Of a DNA stretch of 64,000 bases, positions 18,305 to 25,981 are shown one piece after another. Positions within the stretch are counted from its first letter, which is position 1; every line of letters begins with the position of its first letter. Origin of the DNA: Paenibacillus antarcticus (lineage in GTDB: Bacteria; Bacillota; Bacilli; Paenibacillales; Paenibacillaceae); assembly GCF_001637225.1 (NCBI RefSeq), contig NZ_LVJI01000025.1, positions 1 to 64,000 on the forward strand. Reading direction: 5' to 3'. The notes beneath the pieces are model-generated. The model was not told the DNA's origin. It ran no database searches and saw nothing but the letters and a program-made list of their open reading frames with translations. Position numbers and translations under genes: made by a program.

Positions 18305-19342
18305 TTATGACTGCAAGTATGCTGCAAGCAACTTTGTTGTATTGAATACGGCTTGCTTATGTGTGCGTTCCATGGCATGAGAAGCATGCACACCTGGACC
18401 AATCAAAGCGGCACGAATGTTGTTCCCTGCACTGAGTGCTGCAGAAGCATCAGATCCATAGTGTGGATATATGTCGACAGCATAAGGAATATTCTCTGAT
18501 TCGGCTAATGCGATAAGACGGCTTGTCATCTCATAATCATAAGGTCCTGAAGAGTCTTTAGCGCATATAGATACATCTGTTTCCTTACAACTAAGATCAT
18601 CACCAATACAACCCATATCGACTGCAATCATCTCCACAATATCGTCCGGAATGGATGCAGCTCCGTGCCCAACCTCTTCATAGTTGGATATCAGAATTTT
18701 GACCGTTGTGCGTGGTTTCCAACTCTCACGTTTCATAGATTCAAGGAGACCAAATAGAGCAGCTACACTGGCTTTATCATCGAGATGGCGAGACTTAATA
18801 TGTCCACTGTCCGTGATAATGGATCTAGGGTCGAATGAAATGAAGTCACCTACAGCAATCCCTAATTTCAATACATCATCTTTCGATTCTACAAGTTCAT
18901 CAATACGAACTTCCATATGATCTTCTTGTCGTTTGAAATCACGCGCATCACTGTAGACATGTACAGAAGGATGAGTGCTTAGAATAGTTCCGGTATAGGT
19001 CTTGCCGCTACGTGTATGTATCGTACAGTATTCGTTCTCAATAGCTTGTAGCATGAAACCGCCAACCAATGTAAGTCGAAGGGTGCCTTCAGATTTAATC
19101 GCACGAACCATTGCGCCTAATGTATCGACATGGCCACTCAGACCTATCGTACGGCTGTTATCATGACCCTCTACGGTTAAGATAGCCCCGCCTTTATGAT
19201 TCCATGTAAGAGGCACTTGAAGAGCTACTGCTTCCTCCTCAATATATTTCATGACTTGAGTAGTATATCCACTCGGACTAGGTGTGTTTAGTAACTTCTG
19301 AAGAAAGGTTAGTATATATTTCTCATTTGGTTGAATTGACAA
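18305..19342 (-). CDS. M42-family aminopeptidase/glutamyl-peptidase-like enzyme
   Basis: 345 residues. Dinuclear metal ligands of the M42 (tetrahedral aminopeptidase/FrvX/YsdC) fold are visible: SGHVDTLG, SRHLDDKAS, YEEVGHG, AVDMG and HASHAMERTH. It is cytoplasmic and removes N-terminal residues from peptides. The likely start is TTG 19342 with AAGGAGG 9 nt upstream; ATG 19351 abuts the same site with no spacing. It overlaps the LapA-like gene by about 20 nt, so the two are probably translationally coupled. Confidence 0.9.
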   Translation of the reverse strand: MSIQPNEKYILTFLQKLLNTPSPSGYTTQVMKYIEEEAVALQVPLTWNHKGGAILTVEGHDNSRTIGLSGHVDTLGAMVRAIKSEGTLRLTLVGGFMLQAIENEYCTIHTRSGKTYTGTILSTHPSVHVYSDARDFKRQEDHMEVRIDELVESKDDVLKLGIAVGDFISFDPRSIITDSGHIKSRHLDDKASVAALFGLLESMKRESWKPRTTVKILISNYEEVGHGAASIPDDIVEMIAVDMGCIGDDLSCKETDVSICAKDSSGPYDYEMTSRLIALAESENIPYAVDIYPHYGSDASAALSAGNNIRAALIGPGVHASHAMERTHKQAVFNTTKLLAAYLQS

Positions 19343-19661
19343 GTGATGCATCCTCCTTAGGATCTTCTAGGGTGTCTGATATGTTATTTGGGGAAGGTGA
19401 ATATCCTGTTGCTTGTATAACATGATTAAGCTCACTTCCCAAACGTTTAATTTCTCGTTGAAGCTTATATTGCCTATAGATACCATACGAGCCTACGATG
19501 ATACCTCCGATAAGCGTACATCCTATGATAAGTAGAATGAGGGGAAGACTGATCACACTGAAATAAAAATTAACCTCAACGGGATTTACATTAATGACAG
19601 CAAATACAGCTGTTAATAGGGCAAACAAAAGTCCAGCAATTAATGACCATTGCATTTTCAT
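19323..19661 (-). CDS. LapA-domain (DUF1049) membrane protein
   Basis: 112 residues. Two transmembrane helices (about 4-23 and 37-60, the second ending VGSYGIYRQ) precede a cytoplasmic coiled-coil-like tail (LQREIKRLGSELNHV). This is the LapA/YrvD layout; E. coli LapA works in LPS assembly regulation, but Gram-positive members have no assigned role. ATG 19661 has AGGAGGT 12 nt upstream, a long spacing. A longer frame to 19715 lacks a ribosome binding site. The gene overlaps the M42 gene. Confidence 0.78.
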   Translation of the reverse strand: MKMQWSLIAGLLFALLTAVFAVINVNPVEVNFYFSVISLPLILLIIGCTLIGGIIVGSYGIYRQYKLQREIKRLGSELNHVIQATGYSPSPNNISDTLEDPKEDASLVNSTK

Positions 19662-19760
19662 ATAATTATAAGCACCTCCTAAAATTGTTTTTATAGCGTT
19701 CTTCTGAAAGTCCATCGCAGAAAAAACTTACATCGAAAAGTTAAGGCTTCAATGATAGTA

Positions 19761-19794
19761 TAAAATCCCTTGACCAAATGGACAAGGGATTTTA
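19761..19794 (-). terminator. Terminator of pepF
   Basis: Stem of 11-12 bp (AAAATCCCTTG with CAAGGGATTTT) around a 9-nt loop, ending in TTTTATAC on the minus strand. Confidence 0.8.
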
Positions 19795-19817
19795 TAACGA
19801 TTGTTCAAAATATAATA

Positions 19818-21734
19818 TTATTTGGCGAGTTGCTCCATTTGAGTAATTAATTCTTCGAATACGCTCATTGCTTCGCGAATAGGTTGCGGTGAGGACATAT
19901 CCACACCTGCTTTACTCAGAATATTAATGGAGTAATCACTACCTCCGCTTTTGAGGAATCCAAGGTAACGGTCAACGGCAGGCTGGCCTTCTTCTAAGAT
20001 TTGTTTAGAGAAGCTAGTTGCAGCAGAGAAGCCAGTAGCGTATTTGTATACATAGAAACTGTTATAGAAGTGAGGGATACGTGCCCATTCCATAGCGATC
20101 TCTTTATCGACTACCATATCTGAACCATGATATTTGACAGTTAGATCATAGTAGATATCGGAGAGTGCCTGAGGTGTAAGAGTTTCACCTTCCTCAGCAT
20201 GCTCATGAATGAGCTTCTCGAACTCTGCAAACATGGTTTGTCTGAATACCGTTGTGCGGAATTGATCTGCGTAGTAGGTGAGTAAATACATTTTTTCTTT
20301 AGGATCAGTTGATTTCTTCAATAAATAATCCATCAACAGTGCCTCATTCGTAGTGGAAGCCACTTCAGCTAAGAAAATGGTGTATTGTGCATCACGATAA
20401 TTCAATGCTTTATCTGAATAGTAAGAGTGTAGCGCATGACCCATCTCATGAGCTAAGGTAAACATGCTATTCAAATTTTCATTGTGGTTCAATAGAACAT
20501 AAGGATGAGTACCATAAGCTCCCCAGCTATAAGCGCCAGTTCGTTTGCCCTCATTCTCATATACATCAATCCATCCATTATCGTAACCTTCCTGTAGCGC
20601 ACTCAGGTAATCTTCTCCAAGTGGTTTTAGGCCTTCTTTAATGGTTTTCTTTGCTTCCTCATAAGTAATGTCCATTTTGTATTCATCTACAAGTGGAGCA
20701 AAGAGATCATACATGTGTAATTCATCGACGCCAAGAAGTTTCTTGCGAAGCTTCATGTAACGATGCAATAACGGTAAGCTTTCATGAATGGTATCGATTA
20801 AATTGGTATAGACTTCCTTCTGAATATTGTCGCCGTATAGAGACATTTCAAGCACAGAAGGATACTTACGGACTGTTGAATAAAAAATATTTTTAGTTAC
20901 ATTTGCACTTAATGTTGCAGCAATGGTGTTTTTTTGTTTGCCATAGGTTTCATAGACCGCCTTGAAAGCACGACTACGAACGTCACGGTTAGGACTTTCT
21001 AGATATTGAATATAGCTACCATGAGTCAGCTCAACTTCTTTGCCATTCTCATCTTTAATCTTAGGAAACTTCATATCAGCATTATTAAGCATACCGAAAA
21101 TGTTTTGTGGTGCTTGAGATAAGTTACCTACTTGTGCAAGTAGCGCCTCTTCTGTCTTCGAGAGAACATGAGCTTTCTCACGCTTCATTTCTTGGAATGT
21201 AAATTTATAGTCACTTAAGGTTGGATCAGCAATGAAAGAATCTAATTTATCATCTGGCAGGGCTAAAAGTTCAGGTGTAACGAAGGATAATGCCTCACCT
21301 GCGTCAACGCTTAATTTCTTTCCTTTTTGAGTTAATGCTTGGTATGTAGGGTTAGTTGTATCCTCATCAAGGTGCATATGGGCATAAACGTAAAGACGCT
21401 CAACGTCGAAGGAAATTTCATCATCTAGAATAAAACAATCCTTCACAGATTGAACCGAATCTAATTTACCTTGAAAGTCAGATGCTTTCGAAATTTTCTT
21501 CTGAACTTCTTTGTAAGTGTGGTCCCAAGCGGATTGGTCTTTAAATAAATCTTGTAGGTTCCATTGATTGTCCTTGGATACTTCAGAGCGTTTCAATAAT
21601 TGATCCATGGGAATCCTCCTTAAATGTTGTGTGAGTAAAGGTTGGGTTCCTGCTGAGGCTTTAATGGGTTGAGAATAAGGACTGGACACAATACTTAGGG
21701 CGATGATGAGTGATACAGTCTTGGTTAGTTTCAC
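19818..21734 (-). CDS. pepF: Oligoendopeptidase F, with an in-frame signal-peptide-like extension
   Basis: M3-family zinc peptidase cleaving oligopeptides. The active site HEMGH is at residues 429-433 with the third ligand Glu457 (FLAEVAST) in the 638-codon frame. Two starts are credible. GTG 21734 has AAAGGAGG about 10 nt upstream and encodes a signal-peptide-like N-terminus (MKLTK, a hydrophobic core, then ...PIKASAG). ATG 21608 (codon 43) has AAGGAGG 6 nt upstream and gives the usual 596-residue cytoplasmic enzyme. Both forms may be made. The catalytic domain is complete and a terminator follows. Confidence 0.93.
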   Translation of the reverse strand: MKLTKTVSLIIALSIVSSPYSQPIKASAGTQPLLTQHLRRIPMDQLLKRSEVSKDNQWNLQDLFKDQSAWDHTYKEVQKKISKASDFQGKLDSVQSVKDCFILDDEISFDVERLYVYAHMHLDEDTTNPTYQALTQKGKKLSVDAGEALSFVTPELLALPDDKLDSFIADPTLSDYKFTFQEMKREKAHVLSKTEEALLAQVGNLSQAPQNIFGMLNNADMKFPKIKDENGKEVELTHGSYIQYLESPNRDVRSRAFKAVYETYGKQKNTIAATLSANVTKNIFYSTVRKYPSVLEMSLYGDNIQKEVYTNLIDTIHESLPLLHRYMKLRKKLLGVDELHMYDLFAPLVDEYKMDITYEEAKKTIKEGLKPLGEDYLSALQEGYDNGWIDVYENEGKRTGAYSWGAYGTHPYVLLNHNENLNSMFTLAHEMGHALHSYYSDKALNYRDAQYTIFLAEVASTTNEALLMDYLLKKSTDPKEKMYLLTYYADQFRTTVFRQTMFAEFEKLIHEHAEEGETLTPQALSDIYYDLTVKYHGSDMVVDKEIAMEWARIPHFYNSFYVYKYATGFSAATSFSKQILEEGQPAVDRYLGFLKSGGSDYSINILSKAGVDMSSPQPIREAMSVFEELITQMEQLAK

Positions 21735-21817
21735 CAGAGTTGTACCTCCTTTACATATGCAATCAGCCTGTAGTATATCCAGTCCTACAATAAATTATTA
21801 ATATTCTCTCATCAAAC

Positions 21818-21997
21818 TTAGGAACCCATGTTTAGAAAACTGAATACGATTAAGATAAAGGCAATGAGGATCATAATGATGGCGGTAAGAGCCATCCAAC
21901 GCTTCAATGAAGGTGGGATGGAGTTCTTACCCATGATTAGGACACCACCTAAAGCAAAAGCTAAGATAATAAAAATGAGAGTGCTACTTGGGTCCAT
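21818..21997 (-). CDS. Small two-helix membrane protein, 59 residues
   Basis: Begins MDPSSTLIFIIL, has a hydrophobic helix (about 6-22), a short loop GKNSIPPSLKRW and a second helix (about 33-54), then NMGS. AAAGGAG lies about 11 nt before the ATG, inside the end of the upstream gene, from which it is separated by 6 nt. No family is recognised. The tight coupling suggests the two small genes work together. Confidence 0.65.
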   Translation of the reverse strand: MDPSSTLIFIILAFALGGVLIMGKNSIPPSLKRWMALTAIIMILIAFILIVFSFLNMGS

Positions 21998-22003
21998 TGG
22001 TAA

Positions 22004-22237
22004 TTATACTCCTTTAAAGGCAGCCATTAACTCGCGCCACTCGTCTTCTTTATCAATAAACTCTTCTTTAGGAAACCTAATGTTTGCCCAATGCATGAGC
22101 GCGGGCCGACTTAGAAAAGTCTGAGTTTCTTCTCCCCATTGATCAGAGATTTCACGAAGAACGAGGTATTTTCCTTGAACTTCGATGGTCATCATATTCC
22201 AGTTGTCTTTTTTGTATATTTCATGTTTTTTAATCAT
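22004..22237 (-). CDS. Hypothetical protein, 77 residues
   Basis: Begins MIKKHEIYKKDNWN and contains EVQGKYLVLREISDQWGEETQTF and HWANIRFPKEEF. It is soluble and mixed alpha/beta. No family recognised. GGAGAT lies about 8 nt upstream of ATG 22237. The frame stays open further upstream to 22489, but that part is hydrophobic, lacks a ribosome binding site and crosses the cold-shock gene, so I excluded it. It is divergent from csp and coupled to the downstream membrane protein. Confidence 0.65.
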   Translation of the reverse strand: MIKKHEIYKKDNWNMMTIEVQGKYLVLREISDQWGEETQTFLSRPALMHWANIRFPKEEFIDKEDEWRELMAAFKGV

Positions 22238-22367
22238 ATGCACATATCTCCGTTTGCTCTTTTGATAAAATGATAACGCAGACACACTTATAAAAGCAAA
22301 TAAAAACGGAGATATCCTAATAATTACTGTGTTGCATGTGTGAAATTCATGAAGTATTTTATTTGTA

Positions 22368-22391
22368 ATCGCCAGATCTGGCGATATTTTT
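22368..22391 (+). promoter_or_regulatory. Terminator-like hairpin in the csp leader
   Basis: A perfect 18-bp palindrome (ATCGCCAGA/TCTGGCGAT) is followed by ATTTTT and then immediately by the AGGAGG ribosome binding site of the cold-shock gene. This arrangement could act as an attenuator or a temperature-sensitive structure that exposes or hides the site. The function is inferred. Confidence 0.55.
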
Positions 22392-22405
22392 AGGAGGTTG
22401 TTCAT

Positions 22406-22603
22406 TTGAAGGGAACAGTTAAATGGTTTAATGCGGAAAAGGGTTACGGTTTCATTCAGGTTGAAGGTGGCGAAGATGTATTTGTTCACTTTTCTGCCAT
22501 TCAGGGAGAAGGTTTCAAGACGTTAGATGAAGGTCAAGCGGTTGAATTCGAAGTTGTTGAAGGTAATCGCGGCCCCCAAGCGGCTAACGTAATTAAATTA
22601 TAA
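22406..22603 (+). CDS. Cold-shock domain RNA chaperone (CspA/CspB family)
   Basis: 65 residues, the usual family size. Both RNA-binding motifs are present: RNP1 as KGYGFI and RNP2 as VFVHFSAI, with the start [13 protein letters not shown]. It binds single-stranded RNA/DNA and melts structures at low temperature. The start is TTG with AGGAGGT 7 nt upstream. A palindromic hairpin sits directly before that site. Paralogue assignment (CspB, C or D) is not possible from this alone. Confidence 0.95.
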   Translation: MKGTVKWFNAEKGYGFIQVEGGEDVFVHFSAIQGEGFKTLDEGQAVEFEVVEGNRGPQAANVIKL

Positions 22604-22644
22604 AGAAGAGCTCTGTCATTATAAGAATATAAAAAATAGTATAG

Positions 22645-22678
22645 GCGCGATTCTCTTTACAGAGGATCGTGCTTTTTT
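22645..22678 (+). terminator. Terminator of the cold-shock gene
   Basis: GCGCGATTCTCT pairs with AGAGGATCGTGC (G-U allowed), loop TTAC, followed by seven T residues. Confidence 0.85.
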
Positions 22679-22787
22679 TGTTGCGTATTCGTGATGGATG
22701 ATGTCTGTAATGCCTTTGACCGATTCAACAACGAAATGATACACTAGTAGTGAAGAAACATACAATTTTATAGGGAGCGCTACCGTT

Positions 22788-23531
22788 ATGAAGTTTAAAT
22801 TGTTTAAAGATCGCAAAGGGAAAGCGGATCAAGCAAAGAATAACAAATTCGTGAAACTTGGCCGTGAAATTTATGTGCAAGCTCGTAAAGGTGGACCTAA
22901 TCCGGACGCAAACTTTGGCTTGAAGACAGCTATTGCGAATGCTCGTCAGATTAACATGCCTGTTGATAACATTGAACGTGCAATAAAGAAAGCTGCAGGT
23001 AACGGTGATAACGTAGAATACGATGAAATCTATTATGAAGGTTATGGCCCCGGTGGCGTAGCAATCATGGTGAAGTGTCTGACAGATAACCGTAATCGTA
23101 CAGCTGCAGATGTGAGATCCATTTTTAATAAGCGTGGTGGTAACATGGGAGAGTCTGGTTGCGTCTCTTACATGTTTGATCAGAAGGGCTTACTTGTTAT
23201 AGATCGTGAGAAGTATGAAGATTTGGATGAAGATACACTCATGCTACAGGCGATTGAGGCTGGGGCTGATGATGTCATTACGAATGAAGAGAGTTTTGAA
23301 GTTATAACTCATCCTCATGAGTTTGAAGCGATTAAGAGTATTTTGGAGAAAGCTGAACTTGAATTTAGTAGCTCTGAAGTACGTTGGATTCCTCAGAATA
23401 CAATTGATGTAGAAGGCGAGAATGCAGAGAAATTGCTACGTATGATGGATCTTTTTGAAGATAATGATGATGTTCAAGATGTATATACTAACTTTGAAAT
23501 TAGTGAAGCAGAGATTGAACGAATTGGTTAA
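22788..23531 (+). CDS. YebC/PmpR-family protein, divergent N-terminus
   Basis: 247 residues of the YebC (DUF28) family: KLGREIYVQARKGGPNPDAN, MPVDNIERAIKKAAG and YEGYGPGGVAIMV are typical. The family was described as transcription regulators and more recently as helping ribosomes through proline stretches. The standard opening (A-G-H-S-K-W-x-N-I-x-x-R-K) is replaced by MKFKLFKDRKGKADQ, so it is probably a second paralogue rather than the main YebC. AGGGAG lies about 10 nt before the ATG, and a terminator follows. Confidence 0.88.
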   Translation: MKFKLFKDRKGKADQAKNNKFVKLGREIYVQARKGGPNPDANFGLKTAIANARQINMPVDNIERAIKKAAGNGDNVEYDEIYYEGYGPGGVAIMVKCLTDNRNRTAADVRSIFNKRGGNMGESGCVSYMFDQKGLLVIDREKYEDLDEDTLMLQAIEAGADDVITNEESFEVITHPHEFEAIKSILEKAELEFSSSEVRWIPQNTIDVEGENAEKLLRMMDLFEDNDDVQDVYTNFEISEAEIERIG

Positions 23532-23557
23532 CCACTTTAGGTACCATCATAAAAAAT

Positions 23558-23597
23558 GCACTGACCTTGGAACTTAACCAAGGGATAGTGCTTTTTT
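23558..23597 (+). terminator. Terminator of the yebC-like gene
   Basis: GCACT-GA-CCTTGG pairs with CCAAGG-GAT-AGTGC, then seven T residues. Confidence 0.85.
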
Positions 23598-23783
23598 TGC
23601 GATAAGTTACTTTGAAATTGATGGGTTAAGGATGTCTTTACTAAATTCCGACAAAATTTCTGAATCTGTAACAATAAAAATGAGAAAAGTGATTTTGTTT
23701 ATTTGTACAAAATGGTGGTACATATTATAATAATGATGGTTTGAATTATGAAATAATTAGACAACCATGTGGAGGCACCGTCA

Positions 23784-24869
23784 TTGAAAGATAATGAGCA
23801 ACGCCTAAATCAAGTTCCTAGTAATCCATTAAGTCTAATGAGTCGAGTATATAAGCATATTTTGCCGGAAGTACGGAAGGAATTGAGCGCTTGGCGCAGG
23901 CTAGCAAGCGATATACCAGATCCAGAGCTCCGTATGCAGGCACTTGCTAGCATTGACACGAAACAATTTCATTGTCAGGGTGGCGCTGTGTATGCAGCCA
24001 TTGATCCCCCGTATAGAAATGTGTTAATTCGTCTCATTGTGTCGTATCAGACCATTAGTGATTACCTTGATAATTTATGTGATCGAAGTACATCTATGGA
24101 AGCTGAGGATTTCAGATTGTTACATCAGTCTATGTTAGATGCTGTGGATCCTGATGCATTGCAACATGATTATTACGCCCTGCATAAGGAATTCGATGAT
24201 GGTGGATACCTATCTAACTTAGTAAAGACCTGCCAGAGTTGTATTGGAATGCTTCCAGGTTATTCTGCTACCCTACCTTATATAAGAGATCTAGTAAGTC
24301 TGTACACGGACTTACAAGTGTACAAGCATATCCATCCAGATAGTAGAGAAGAAGCGCTACTGAACTGGTGGTCCATGCATAAACATCGAACTCCTCATTT
24401 GGAATGGCAGGAGTTCGCTGCTGCTACAGGGTCTACACTAGCTGTTTTTATGCTGTTTCTTGCTGCAACTGATGCTGGATTGTCTGAAGATGGAGCAGCG
24501 TCCATTCATACATCTTATTTCCCACATGTGTGCTGTCTGCATATTATGTTGGATTACTTAATTGATCAGGAAGAGGATCGGTCAGGTGGTGATCTTAATT
24601 TCTGTAATTATTATACGAATACAGAAATGATGCTAGATCGGATCACCTTCCTTGTAGAATCTGCAAGAAAGGATGTTGCTACAATCCCTTCGACTCCTTT
24701 TCATCGAATGATTATTGAGGGGCTATTGGCTATCTACTTATCCGATCCCAAAGTAAGCGAGCAACAGGAAGTTGTTATGGCATCAAAGCAATTGATGAAA
24801 GGAAGTCCGCTTACCCGAATCTTCTTCTTCATGAATAGCCGTTGGATTCGTAAACGTTTGTATAAGTAA
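23784..24869 (+). CDS. ytpB: YtpB-type terpene synthase (tetraprenyl-beta-curcumene synthase family, DUF2600)
   Basis: 361 residues, all-alpha. The Asp-rich metal/diphosphate-binding motif DYLDNLCDR (about residues 90-98) and the second DYLIDQEEDR-type motif in LDYLIDQEEDRSGGD match B. subtilis YtpB, which cyclises tetraprenyl (C35) diphosphate to beta-curcumene on the way to sesquarterpenes. The start is TTG 23784 because GGAGG lies 8 nt upstream; a GTG at 23769 overlaps that site. Start to start it is close to pfkA, 23 nt downstream, so the two are probably cotranscribed. Confidence 0.88.
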   Translation: MKDNEQRLNQVPSNPLSLMSRVYKHILPEVRKELSAWRRLASDIPDPELRMQALASIDTKQFHCQGGAVYAAIDPPYRNVLIRLIVSYQTISDYLDNLCDRSTSMEAEDFRLLHQSMLDAVDPDALQHDYYALHKEFDDGGYLSNLVKTCQSCIGMLPGYSATLPYIRDLVSLYTDLQVYKHIHPDSREEALLNWWSMHKHRTPHLEWQEFAAATGSTLAVFMLFLAATDAGLSEDGAASIHTSYFPHVCCLHIMLDYLIDQEEDRSGGDLNFCNYYTNTEMMLDRITFLVESARKDVATIPSTPFHRMIIEGLLAIYLSDPKVSEQQEVVMASKQLMKGSPLTRIFFFMNSRWIRKRLYK

Positions 24870-24892
24870 TACACAAGGAGGAGAAAGAAATC

Positions 24893-25861
24893 ATGACAAT
24901 AAAAAAAATAGCAGTATTAACAAGTGGTGGCGATTCTCAAGGAATGAATGCAGCTGTACGCGCGGTTGTTCGTAGTGGATTGTATTATGGCTTAGAGGTA
25001 TATGGTATTCAAAGAGGATATCAAGGACTTCTAAATGATGATATATTCTCCATGGATCTAAGAAGTGTGGGTGATATCATACAACGTGGGGGAACGGTAC
25101 TTCAATCTGCACGATGTAAAGAATTCATGACTCCTGAAGGTCAGCAAAAGGGAGCGGATATTTTACGTAAACGTGGCATTGATGGCTTAGTCGTTATCGG
25201 TGGTGATGGTTCTTATCATGGCGCTAATAAGTTAAGTAAGTTGGGAATCAACACAATGGCCCTACCGGGTACTATTGATAATGATATTTCTTTTACAGAT
25301 TTCACAATAGGTTTTGATACATCTGTAAGCATTGTTGTGGACGCCATCAACAAGCTGAGAGATACGATGTCATCTCATGAACGTTCATCCATTGTAGAAG
25401 TTATGGGTAGACATTGTGGTGATATCGCATTATATGCAGGTCTTGCTTCAGGAGCGGAAACAATTATTGTACCTGAGGTACCGTTCGATATGGATGAAAT
25501 TGCAGAACGTATGAAGCAGAATTTCGCTCATGGTAAACGTCATAGTATTGTTGTCGTTGCTGAAGGAGCAGGTAATGGTGAGAATGTAGCGAAACAACTG
25601 GTTGAACGCTGCGAGACTTTGGAGCCAAGAGTAACCGTTCTAGGTCACATTCAACGTGGAGGAACACCAACACCAGCAGATAGAAACCTCGCAAGCCGTT
25701 TGGGTGATTTCGCTGTACGTATGCTTATTGCAGGGGAATCAGCTAAAGCTTGTGGAATTATTAGTAATGAATTGGTTCTTACGGATATCGATAAGGTCGT
25801 TAACAGTAAGAAAGAATTTAATATGGAATTGTATGAACTGGCTGCTCGTCTTTCCCAATAA
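24893..25861 (+). CDS. pfkA: ATP-dependent 6-phosphofructokinase
   Basis: Phosphorylates fructose-6-phosphate in glycolysis. 322 residues. It has the nucleotide loop TSGGDSQGMNAA, the IGGDGSYHGA motif, catalytic Asp in PGTIDNDI, MGRHCGDIA and the substrate-site HIQRGGTPTP. Ala-Pro, usual in the GGDAPGMN loop, is Ser-Gln here. AAGGAGGAG precedes the ATG. Pyruvate kinase, commonly next to pfkA in Bacillus, is absent; a terpene synthase precedes it instead. Confidence 0.96.
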   Translation: MTIKKIAVLTSGGDSQGMNAAVRAVVRSGLYYGLEVYGIQRGYQGLLNDDIFSMDLRSVGDIIQRGGTVLQSARCKEFMTPEGQQKGADILRKRGIDGLVVIGGDGSYHGANKLSKLGINTMALPGTIDNDISFTDFTIGFDTSVSIVVDAINKLRDTMSSHERSSIVEVMGRHCGDIALYAGLASGAETIIVPEVPFDMDEIAERMKQNFAHGKRHSIVVVAEGAGNGENVAKQLVERCETLEPRVTVLGHIQRGGTPTPADRNLASRLGDFAVRMLIAGESAKACGIISNELVLTDIDKVVNSKKEFNMELYELAARLSQ

Positions 25862-25878
25862 TCTTTATTTAACAAAAA

Positions 25879-25930
25879 AGAGCCTTCCCTTGAGTAGAAT
25901 AATCTAATCAAAGGAGGGCTCTTTTTTTTG
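25879..25930. terminator. Bidirectional terminator between pfkA and MATE gene
   Basis: AAGAGCCTTCCCTTGA pairs with TCAAAGGAGGGCTCTT, flanked by an A-run and eight T residues. Confidence 0.88.
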
Positions 25931-25981
25931 GATCCAGATACTGTTTTTTTGAAGCACAGAATGATGAATGAAGATAAGAAG

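Noticed and set aside
21828..22124. Plus-strand frame of 98 residues
   Set aside because: Antisense to the two small minus-strand genes, which have better start sites and membrane-helix character.
22238..22489. Upstream extension of the 77-residue minus-strand gene
   Set aside because: Crosses the csp start region, has no ribosome binding site, and the shorter start has one.
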